A DNA stretch of 18,103 bases from Pseudomonadota bacterium (GTDB taxonomy: Bacteria > Bdellovibrionota > Bacteriovoracia > Bacteriovoracales > Bacteriovoracaceae), in the NCBI GenBank assembly GCA_023432655.1, contig JAEYUK010000361.1, positions 1 through 18,103 of the forward strand, read 5' to 3'. The notes under the pieces were generated by a model. The model worked only from the letters and a program-made list of their open reading frames with translations, did not search any database and was not told the origin of the DNA. This document shows, one piece after another, positions 13,181 through 18,103 of this stretch. Made by a program: the position numbers and the translations under genes. Numbering within the stretch: the first letter of the stretch is position 1; every line of letters starts with the position of its first letter.

Positions 13181-13402
13181 ATGAAATCCCTCACTATTCT
13201 TCTGCTCTTCATCTCATTTTGTGTTCATGCTCAGGAAGATTTTAAAATAGAAGAAGTGCAGGAGGATTTGTCTTATGAAGAAGTTGCGAATTATCCCGAA
13301 CCCGCCGCACAAGAACAAGAGGATATGCAGTTCCAGGAAGGTGAAGAAAGGGATTGGGGCCTTGCCAGTGAGGATATGAATGATGAAGACTACCAGGAGT
13401 AA
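13181..13402 (+). CDS. Small secreted acidic protein, unknown function
   Basis: The 73-aa product begins MKSLTILLLFISFCVHAQ, a signal peptide with a cleavage site near residue 17. The mature part (about 55 aa) is almost all acidic or polar: Glu, Asp, Gln, Tyr and Pro, with the motif QEDxxY/QExxE repeated loosely. It has no Cys after the signal and is probably disordered. AAGGAG lies 6 bases before the ATG. Its TAA stop abuts, without a gap, the TAA of the convergent BON gene (TAATTA). I recognise no family. It has the same layout as the 8992 protein. Confidence 0.65.
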   Translation: MKSLTILLLFISFCVHAQEDFKIEEVQEDLSYEEVANYPEPAAQEQEDMQFQEGEERDWGLASEDMNDEDYQE

Positions 13403-13924
13403 TTAGTTCATTCCTGTTATGTTATTCATCAGTCCATGCTTTCCTAAAGGAACGTTCTCACCTTTCTTTTTGATGTGAAGTTCATTGTAAATATCGTCAA
13501 CCCCAGCAAGATTTTCGGCACACTCTTCGGCCAACTTCTTTTGCTCCCGGGTCTCGACGAAACCGAAGAGATGAACAATTCCATTCTTAACTTTAACCTC
13601 TATTTCAGAAGCATCGACTAATGAACTTCTATAAAGCGATTCACAAACGTCTTCTTGGATTAAATGATCCGAGCGACGATAATTACGTGGGACATTTTCT
13701 CTTTTACTAAAATCCGTCTTAGACTTATTGGAAATAATCTTTTCGCGGCCACGTATGAGTGGATTATCAAAGACATAATGCCGCTCGGAGAACACTTCAT
13801 CACTATCAAGCGGGACAGTATGATCGCGGGAGAACTCTGACTCACCTGTGACAGAATACCTGTCGTCAGCATTAAGGTTCTCCTTAGAATCCTTGTCATT
13901 CGAATAATTATTGGACCTTCCCAT
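13403..13924 (-). CDS. BON-domain protein, fourth gene of the BON operon
   Basis: The 173-aa protein has a long polar N-terminal region (1-80), a short NYRRSDHLIQEDV adaptor and a BON domain (about 85-155) with VDASEIEVKVKNGIVHLFGFVETREQKKLAEECAENLAGVDDIYNELHI, followed by a short tail. BON domains typically bind phospholipid or membranes. No signal peptide is present, so this copy is predicted cytoplasmic, unlike periplasmic OsmY. The frame opens at 13948; I chose the ATG at 13924, with AAGGA 7 bases upstream. The gene overlaps the upstream BON gene by 17 nt, so it is cotranscribed. Its stop directly touches that of the acidic secreted gene. Function is unknown beyond the domain. Confidence 0.82.
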   Translation of the reverse strand: MGRSNNYSNDKDSKENLNADDRYSVTGESEFSRDHTVPLDSDEVFSERHYVFDNPLIRGREKIISNKSKTDFSKRENVPRNYRRSDHLIQEDVCESLYRSSLVDASEIEVKVKNGIVHLFGFVETREQKKLAEECAENLAGVDDIYNELHIKKKGENVPLGKHGLMNNITGMN

Positions 13925-14468
13925 AGTCACTTCCTTGTTCTGAATCACGGAGTGAAAGTAGATTAAAAATATCCTTCACCCCTGATATATTTTCAATTTC
14001 CAATTCGACAATCTTTTTTTCTGCACGGTCTTTTACTGAGCCTTTAAGGGTTACCAGCCCCTCTTTAACCGTAACTTCGATATCTGTAGCGTCAACATTC
14101 CTACTACTTTCAAGCGTCAGGCATACGTCTTCATAAATAGAACTATCAGGTCTCCGATACCCTTTCGGACCTTTTCCGCTGTGTCCTCTATCATGGAATA
14201 ACTGACTTCCACCGTGACGACGCTCTCCCCTGTCATATCCCTGATTATAATATTGGTCCCAGCCTTTACGGTGATTCCAGTTATAAAGTCTTCCATTTTC
14301 AAACGGACTTTCATCCCAACGCCCAGGCCTTACATCTTCAGCAGATCTACGTCCGCGATTTTCTGCACTGACTCCCCCTAAGGTATTGATCGTTTTTCTG
14401 CTCATCCCTCTCTCAACTGGTCTATCCTGAATGCGCTCCTCATCTCGTTCGTTAATTCTTCTTCTCAT
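13908..14468 (-). CDS. BON-domain protein, third gene of the BON operon
   Basis: The 186-aa protein has an Arg/Asp/Gly/Tyr-rich polar region (1-95) with RGERRHGG and GYDRGE patches, then GKGPKGYRRPDSSIYEDV and a BON domain (about 108-176) with VDATDIEVTVKEGLVTLKGSV. The tail is short. GAGGAG lies 8 bases before the ATG. A 12-base gap separates it from the second BON gene, and it overlaps the fourth by 17 nt. The N-terminal region has the most basic and Gly-rich composition of the four. No signal peptide is present. The common adaptor GPKGYxR before each BON domain marks the four as one family, perhaps from tandem duplication. Confidence 0.82.
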   Translation of the reverse strand: MRRRINERDEERIQDRPVERGMSRKTINTLGGVSAENRGRRSAEDVRPGRWDESPFENGRLYNWNHRKGWDQYYNQGYDRGERRHGGSQLFHDRGHSGKGPKGYRRPDSSIYEDVCLTLESSRNVDATDIEVTVKEGLVTLKGSVKDRAEKKIVELEIENISGVKDIFNLLSLRDSEQGSDYGKVQ

Positions 14469-14480
14469 AAAAGTTTCTCC

Positions 14481-14993
14481 TCAGGTAATGCCCAAATCTT
14501 TTTTAGTCACGCCGTCTGGACCTTGCGATGTTCCTTGTGAGCGATTGATAATCAACAACTCATTACGAATATCTTTTACTCCAGCGAGGTCATCGACAAC
14601 ATCTTCAGCAAGTCGCTTCGTTTCACGTGATTCTACTCCTCCTGTTAAATAAACAACACCATCCATAACTCTGACCGCAATGTTTGAGGCATCTATGAAT
14701 GGATGTCCCATGAGGATCTCGCAAACTTCTTCGAAAATTCTCTCATCACTGCGCCGATAATTCTTCGGTCCAACACCACGGAAGTTCCTGTCTAATCGAA
14801 GAGGGCCTCCGCTTATGCCCGACGGATGATAAGAGTCCTCTGAACTATTCATCTTTGTGCTGTCAATCTCCCCAAGCTCAAATGGGTGGTCGGAGTAATC
14901 CGGGCCTGCGATCCGTGAGTAATCATCGTTTTCAAACTTTTCAACTAATCGTAAGCGTTTCTTTTTTTGTCTTTCGCTTTTATCAGTGTCCAT
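14481..14993 (-). CDS. BON-domain protein, second gene of the BON operon
   Basis: The open frame extends to 15158, but the ATG at 14993 gives MDTDKSERQKKKRLRLVEK, a sensible polar start, and overlaps the first BON gene by 11 nt (its TGA lies within the new frame's first codons). The 170-aa protein has an acidic/polar N-terminal region (1-73), the adaptor GVGPKNYRRSDERI (74-87), and a BON domain (about 86-155) with IDASNIAVRVMDGVVYLTGGVESRETKRLAEDVVDDLAGVKDIRNELLI. A Ser/Gly-rich tail follows. GGGG about 7 bases before the ATG is a moderate ribosome site, and coupling with the first gene is likely. No signal peptide is present. Confidence 0.82.
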   Translation of the reverse strand: MDTDKSERQKKKRLRLVEKFENDDYSRIAGPDYSDHPFELGEIDSTKMNSSEDSYHPSGISGGPLRLDRNFRGVGPKNYRRSDERIFEEVCEILMGHPFIDASNIAVRVMDGVVYLTGGVESRETKRLAEDVVDDLAGVKDIRNELLIINRSQGTSQGPDGVTKKDLGIT

Positions 14994-15477
14994 ACTTAAC
15001 CCCAGAAATTCTGATTTTATTTTGAACATCATCGATACCCGAAATATCTTCCACCAGGTACTCTGCGAGCCGTTTCGCGTGTCGCGACTCCACTTCTCCG
15101 GTGAGGTAGAGACATCGACCCTTAACAGAGACACAAATCTCAGAAGCATCCAGTTCACGGTTCTGACTTAAAAGCTCCGAGGCTTCTTCTTCAATCCGCG
15201 ACTGTGAGCGCTGGTAGCCTTTTGGGCCACGCCCGTAATACCCCTCACGGGAAGACTCGGAACGGATATCATCAGTCCAACGGTTTTTTTGACCTCCATG
15301 CTGGTAAGGCTCCCGGTGGCCGTATTCACTGTAATAAGTTGGATCGTAGTCATCGTTAAACTGATCATCCTGATAGGAATCATGACGGATCCTTTCTTCA
15401 CCGAAACGATTTACTCCGCCAAAGCGACCTGGTCGATTATCATCGGCCGAATCAGACTCACGAAATTGACGATTCAT
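14983..15477 (-). CDS. BON-domain protein, first gene of the BON operon
   Basis: The 164-aa protein begins at ATG 15477, with GGAGGAGG 5 bases upstream (an earlier in-frame ATG at 15537 lacks such a site). Residues 1-82 are polar and Arg/Asp/Tyr-rich (for example RFGEERIRHDSYQDDQF), then GRGPKGYQRSQSRIEEE leads into a BON domain (about 91-160) with LDASEICVSVKGRCLYLTGEVESRHAKRLAEYLVEDISGIDDVQNKIRI. It has no signal peptide. It is the operon's first gene; the leader upstream (15478-15570) has short alternative inverted repeats. The second gene overlaps by 11 nt. The related architecture 'polar N-terminus + GPxGYxR + BON' is known from stress-associated BON proteins. Confidence 0.82.
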   Translation of the reverse strand: MNRQFRESDSADDNRPGRFGGVNRFGEERIRHDSYQDDQFNDDYDPTYYSEYGHREPYQHGGQKNRWTDDIRSESSREGYYGRGPKGYQRSQSRIEEEASELLSQNRELDASEICVSVKGRCLYLTGEVESRHAKRLAEYLVEDISGIDDVQNKIRISGVKYGH

Positions 15478-15529
15478 CTTTTCCTCCTCCAGAAGAGTTA
15501 GCACCTGCCTGACTTGCAATCCTATGGCC

Positions 15530-15564
15530 GGCTTCAAAGCGTGTCTGAAGCAGATTCTGAAGCC
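15530..15564. repeat. Alternative inverted repeats upstream of the BON operon
   Basis: GGCTTCA (15530-15536) can pair with TGAAGCC (15558-15564) or, over six bases, with TGAAGC (15546-15551). The second and third copies also form a direct repeat of TCTGAAGC (15544-15551 and 15556-15563), exactly 12 bases apart. This lies about 50-90 bases before the first BON start, in the position of an operator or leader hairpin. Nothing else is seen in 15565-15673. Confidence 0.3.
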
Positions 15565-15673
15565 TTAAAGGGGCATAACTCTACACTCGCTGCCAACAAT
15601 AAGACGCAAATGCATCGTTTTTCTGGTCGTATATCGAGATCGGAAATTTGTAAGATCAGGAAATTTCGTAAAG

Positions 15674-15704
15674 TTGATTGAAACGGTTATTCCTCCCCTA
15701 TAAT
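15674..15704 (+). promoter_or_regulatory. Candidate promoter of the 23-codon gene
   Basis: A perfect -10 TATAAT lies at 15699-15704. The best -35 candidates are TTGATT (15674-15679, 19-base spacer) and TTGAAA (15678-15683, 15-base spacer), both off the ideal 17. Transcription would start near 15711, about 36 bases before the ATG at 15747. Confidence 0.45.
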
Positions 15705-15746
15705 GGCAAGACCGCAACGATCAACTTGGATAAAGGAGGCACGTTT

Positions 15747-15818
15747 ATGATTAAATTATCCACCTATGCTGAGGTTCGCGAGATGGAAACGACAGAACAA
15801 AACTTCAGCCCAGGTTGA
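15747..15818 (+). CDS. 23-aa small protein, possible independent gene
   Basis: A short frame, MIKLSTYAEVREMETTEQNFSPG, follows AAGGAGG (15733-15739) by 7 bases, a near-ideal ribosome site. A TATAAT lies about 43 bases upstream and a strong hairpin terminator 43 bases downstream, so the frame sits in its own compact transcription unit. The peptide has no signal sequence and no hydrophobic segment, so it would be a cytoplasmic microprotein. The stop region can fold: AAAACT before it pairs with AGTTTT after it, with GCC/GGC inside. The unit could instead be an RNA regulator whose short frame is translated only as a by-product. I recognise no family. Confidence 0.5.
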   Translation: MIKLSTYAEVREMETTEQNFSPG

Positions 15819-15860
15819 TGGCAGTTTTGAAAATCTAAGACAAAGACATTGAAGATACTA

Positions 15861-15890
15861 GGCCGCCATTCATCTGGCGGCCTTCTTCTT
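15861..15890 (+). terminator. Intrinsic terminator
   Basis: GGCCGCCA (15861-15868) pairs with TGGCGGCC (15875-15882) around a 6-base loop, a GC-rich 8-bp stem, followed on the plus strand by TTCTTCTT. It ends the unit with the 23-codon gene, and sits 9 bases downstream of the convergent receiver gene's stop, so it may serve both. Confidence 0.75.
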
Positions 15891-15891
15891 T

Positions 15892-16317
15892 CTATCCCAC
15901 TTTCTGATGAACGGCCTGGATCAAGTCCTGGACATCAAATGGTTTTAAGAAACACGTCTCACCTTTGATGTAGCCATGGCCAGTTAAGAACATCACAGGG
16001 ATTTTATTAATCTCATCCAACTGTAATTGCTCCCGCCTGAACTCAATGCCGTTTTTAACCGGCATAATAAGATCAACGAGAATCAGATCTGGCAGATCAG
16101 GCTGGTGAAGCAAACTATTTAAACCTGTCTCACCATCTTTAGCGGTTGTGACGCTATATCCTTCATCAACTAGAACTTCACTGATCGCAAGGCGAAAATC
16201 CTGATCATCATCAATAATCATCACCTTCTTTCTTTTTTGAGGATATAAACGTGCATCGAGATCGGCGAAAGAAGGATTCTTCAAATTCTCACTGCTGATT
16301 TCGTGGCTTTCCAACAT
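15892..16317 (-). CDS. Single-domain response regulator with N-terminal extension
   Basis: The 141-aa protein has a 30-residue polar extension (MLESHEISSENLKNPSFADL) before a receiver domain. The acidic pocket is D36-D37-D38, phosphoacceptor D82 (LILVDLIMP), switch T112 and Lys K125 (FLKP). All are intact. It lacks an output domain and a neighbouring kinase. Close to the receiver at 366-725: both have PVxxGxxFRxEQL right after the acceptor. GGGGG about 5-10 bases before the ATG is a fair ribosome site. Its stop is 9 bases from the hairpin at 15861-15882. The two orphan receivers may serve a common phosphorelay, but this is inference. Confidence 0.92.
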   Translation of the reverse strand: MLESHEISSENLKNPSFADLDARLYPQKRKKVMIIDDDQDFRLAISEVLVDEGYSVTTAKDGETGLNSLLHQPDLPDLILVDLIMPVKNGIEFRREQLQLDEINKIPVMFLTGHGYIKGETCFLKPFDVQDLIQAVHQKVG

Positions 16318-16582
16318 ATGTCCCCCTTAGATATGATCCGATTTTTAACCAAACAAGTGACGTGAGTACAGATAAAACTTTCTATGGACAGGTATTAGGG
16401 ATGTCATTACTGCAAGATTCATAACTTTCCAAATGAACATTGATAAAGACTTTAATGTTTCAGATGCACTGCTTATTGTGGAGGGAATAAAATTTGCTGC
16501 GCCTGACTTTGGCCACGCTTCAGATGACAATCCCACAGAATCTCAGACAGTATTACTCGTCCATTAAACGATGGGAGGTCTT
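16318..16582. other. Intergenic region with an unsupported 44-codon frame
   Basis: A plus-strand frame from ATG 16433 to TAA 16567 (44 aa, MNIDKDFNVSDALLIVEGIK and so on) ends just before the ribosome site of the 16583 gene, in the place of a leader peptide or upstream gene. It has no ribosome site (CTTTCC precedes it). A minus-strand frame at 16345-16536 overlaps it and is no better supported. No clear promoter or hairpin is seen for either flanking gene. Confidence 0.25.
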
Positions 16583-17428
16583 ATGCGCATTCTCATGTTG
16601 CTCCTTCTCTCTAGCTGGTGCACTTCGCTCTTAGCAGCTACACAAATGACAACACAGATCTATGATATCGACATGGGTCAAATAGATGATGAGCCGCTGA
16701 TTTTCCTGACTAATGGGAAGGTCGTGACCATTTCTTCTGAATCCACTTCAGAATTAGAGCTACTGAAGTTAGCACGCGAAAAGAAGTTATGGGTGGATCT
16801 GCGAATAGGAGACAATAGAAAAGTCATAAGCATAAAACACAATTTCGTAGAACCAACTGAAATAAAAAGAAACCAAAAGTTAAGTCTAAATAACGAATTT
16901 CAACCTTCAATCCTTACGAACATGGAGATGGCCCAGAGTTTTTTCAAGGAGGCCCGAAGTAATACACGGAATGAATCGGAGTGCTTTAATCGGGCCCATG
17001 CCTGGGCCTATGAGTGGAGAATTAACAAGAAGCTATACTCCTCTAAAGCGTGGTTGTTTTTTACCAGACGCTACATTCGGAAACACAAATTTGAATGGTG
17101 GTTTCACGTGGCCCCCATGGTTCATGTCATTGAGGGAGGAGTTGTCAAAGAAAGAATCATGGATATGAAATACGCCCGAGGTCCCGCTGACTTAAAAAGA
17201 TGGACTAATATTTTCATCAAGGACCGCTCGGATTGTCCGGTGGTTGAGAAGTACTCTGACCAGGCCAATCACCCTGAGTCTGGTTCCTGCTTTGTGATGA
17301 AATCCAGCATGTATTATTACCAGCCCATCGATCTCGAGAGACTGGAACTGATGAATGATGTAAGAAGCCGTTGGGATCAAGTAGAAGTGAAGAAAGCATT
17401 TAAAGATGCCTTTGATGAAGAAATGTGA
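16583..17428 (+). CDS. Secreted protein-glutaminase-like enzyme (Cys-His-Asp)
   Basis: The 281-aa product has a signal peptide (MRILMLLLLSSWCTSLLA, cleavage after about residue 18) and a polar first half (20-125). The C-terminal half has the protein-glutamine glutaminase pattern: nucleophile C134 in ECFNRAHAWAYEW, H175 in WWFHVAPMVHV, and D194 in IMDMKYARGP, fitting a Cys-His-Asp triad. Such enzymes deamidate Gln side chains in proteins. Two further Cys (218 and 236) may form a disulfide. The ATG at 16571 is in frame, but GGAGG 5 bases before the ATG at 16583 decides the start. An EF-hand lipoprotein gene follows with 7 nt spacing, so the two form an operon. Target proteins and whether it is exported beyond the periplasm are unknown. 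Confidence 0.8.
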   Translation: MRILMLLLLSSWCTSLLAATQMTTQIYDIDMGQIDDEPLIFLTNGKVVTISSESTSELELLKLAREKKLWVDLRIGDNRKVISIKHNFVEPTEIKRNQKLSLNNEFQPSILTNMEMAQSFFKEARSNTRNESECFNRAHAWAYEWRINKKLYSSKAWLFFTRRYIRKHKFEWWFHVAPMVHVIEGGVVKERIMDMKYARGPADLKRWTNIFIKDRSDCPVVEKYSDQANHPESGSCFVMKSSMYYYQPIDLERLELMNDVRSRWDQVEVKKAFKDAFDEEM

Positions 17429-17435
17429 GGCGAAA

Positions 17436-18103
17436 ATGAAATATTTTTTTATCCTGATTCTCTTATATAGTTGTTCCAAGAGCGGAGGTAACTCTCAAGA
17501 AAAGGTACCTATCCCTGTGGCAGACACTTTAGAAGTAGAACAAGAGGGATTATTTCAAGCGATCCTAAACCCTGTGAATAAAAAAGTATCCCAGCATTTA
17601 AACGGTGCTCTAACGTTAGTCAGAGAAGATAATGAGTTTATTGCTGATATACGTCTATCAGCGGGACCAGCAAGTGTCCTCCATACCCAGCATCTTCATG
17701 TAGGATCACGTTGTCCGGACTTAAATGATGACCTCAACGGTGATGGCTTCATTGACGGTCATGAAGGAGCTGAGGTTTATAAAGAAGTCCTCATCCCTTT
17801 GGACGACGATCTCAGCTCCCAGAGGATGGGCGGAGGAATTTATCCGGCCTCGGATGAATTCGGTTTTTATTACTATACGCGGTCCACTGAACTTCAAAAA
17901 CTCATGAATGATCTTTGGGAAGAAGATATAAACTTAACAGATGACTATGTGAAACTTCCCCCTGAAGAACCTCTCAAACTAACTAATAAAGTTGTTGTCA
18001 TACTGGGTGTCCCTTCCCAAATTCCTCTACCTGAGACGGTTAGTGGTTATAGTAGACTTACTCCCCACCAGGCCTTGCCAATAGCCTGTGGAGTCGTGAA
18101 GAG
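17436..18103 (+). CDS. EF-hand-loop lipoprotein, partial (paralogue of the 12240 gene)
   Basis: The frame starts at ATG 17436, with GAGG 6 bases upstream and 7 nt after the previous stop, and runs off the right edge with 222 codons visible. MKYFFILILLYSC gives a lipoprotein signal with Cys13. The EF-hand loop is at 99-110, DLNGDGFIDGHE, complete, after RCPD (92-95). The segment HTQHLHVG (83-90) has three His that the 12240 paralogue mostly lacks (one is kept). The C-terminus reads LPIACGVVK at the edge, parallel to LPIACGVLIRQ in the paralogue, so only a few residues are missing. It is cotranscribed with the glutaminase-like gene, suggesting linked envelope roles. Calcium binding is inferred. 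Confidence 0.75.
   Translation, partial: MKYFFILILLYSCSKSGGNSQEKVPIPVADTLEVEQEGLFQAILNPVNKKVSQHLNGALTLVREDNEFIADIRLSAGPASVLHTQHLHVGSRCPDLNDDLNGDGFIDGHEGAEVYKEVLIPLDDDLSSQRMGGGIYPASDEFGFYYYTRSTELQKLMNDLWEEDINLTDDYVKLPPEEPLKLTNKVVVILGVPSQIPLPETVSGYSRLTPHQALPIACGVVK

Noticed and set aside
13660..15401. Several antisense or shifted frames over the BON operon
   Set aside because: They overlap the four BON genes in other frames and have no ribosome sites or domains.
1..18103. CRISPR arrays, IS elements, integrases or prophage genes
   Set aside because: No regularly spaced repeats, transposase-like motifs or phage structural genes were seen in either strand.

Overview
The window (about 18.1 kb, moderately AT-rich) looks like an ordinary chromosomal stretch of a Gram-negative bacterium with many secreted lipoproteins. 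The mix of orphan CheY-like receivers, lipobox proteins, small signal-peptide proteins, tandem cytoplasmic BON proteins and a secreted glutaminase-type enzyme suggests the Bdellovibrionota (Bacteriovorax/Peredibacter-like). That placement is inference; there is no rRNA or marker gene to confirm it. I see no tRNA, rRNA, IS element, prophage or CRISPR array.

Layout. (1) Positions 1-3640, all minus strand: an ArsC/Spx-like reductase running off the left edge, a single-domain response regulator, umuDC (error-prone DNA polymerase V), a small secreted protein and folE. (2) 3641-4121: a gene-poor stretch with a 99-nt three-stem element bounded by A/T runs, and a second hairpin. (3) 4122-6712: a 43-aa secreted peptide, a translationally coupled SDR/HAD-phosphatase pair (minus) and a divergent flavodoxin-fold oxidoreductase (plus). 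A perfect FNR-type palindrome lies between the divergent genes. (4) 7090-8461: tandem paralogous lipoproteins with a complete HExxHxxGxxH zinc motif. (5) 8565-11467: a CBS-pair protein, several small secreted charged proteins, a DUF3606-like protein, an S4 RNA-binding protein, a very basic 52-aa protein and a periplasmic cyclophilin, often packed convergently with touching stop codons. (6) 11532-12974: a LysE/ArgO-type exporter and an EF-hand lipoprotein. (7) 13181-15477: an acidic secreted peptide facing an operon of four BON-domain proteins. (8) 15674-15890: a 23-codon gene with its own ribosome site, candidate promoter and terminator. (9) 15892-18103: a second receiver protein, a secreted protein-glutaminase-like enzyme, and a partial EF-hand lipoprotein that is a paralogue of the one at 12240.

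How the genes may fit together (inference): CBS, DUF3606-like and BON proteins, stand-alone receivers and the polymerase V operon suggest a stress/survival neighbourhood, while the metzincin-like lipoproteins, glutaminase-like enzyme and EF-hand lipoproteins form an envelope/secreted set. The most notable observations are a UmuD that begins near the UmuD' end and lacks both catalytic residues, the FNR-type box, the metzincin-like tandem, the four-gene BON operon, the EF-hand lipoprotein family linked to a glutaminase, and the isolated 23-codon gene.
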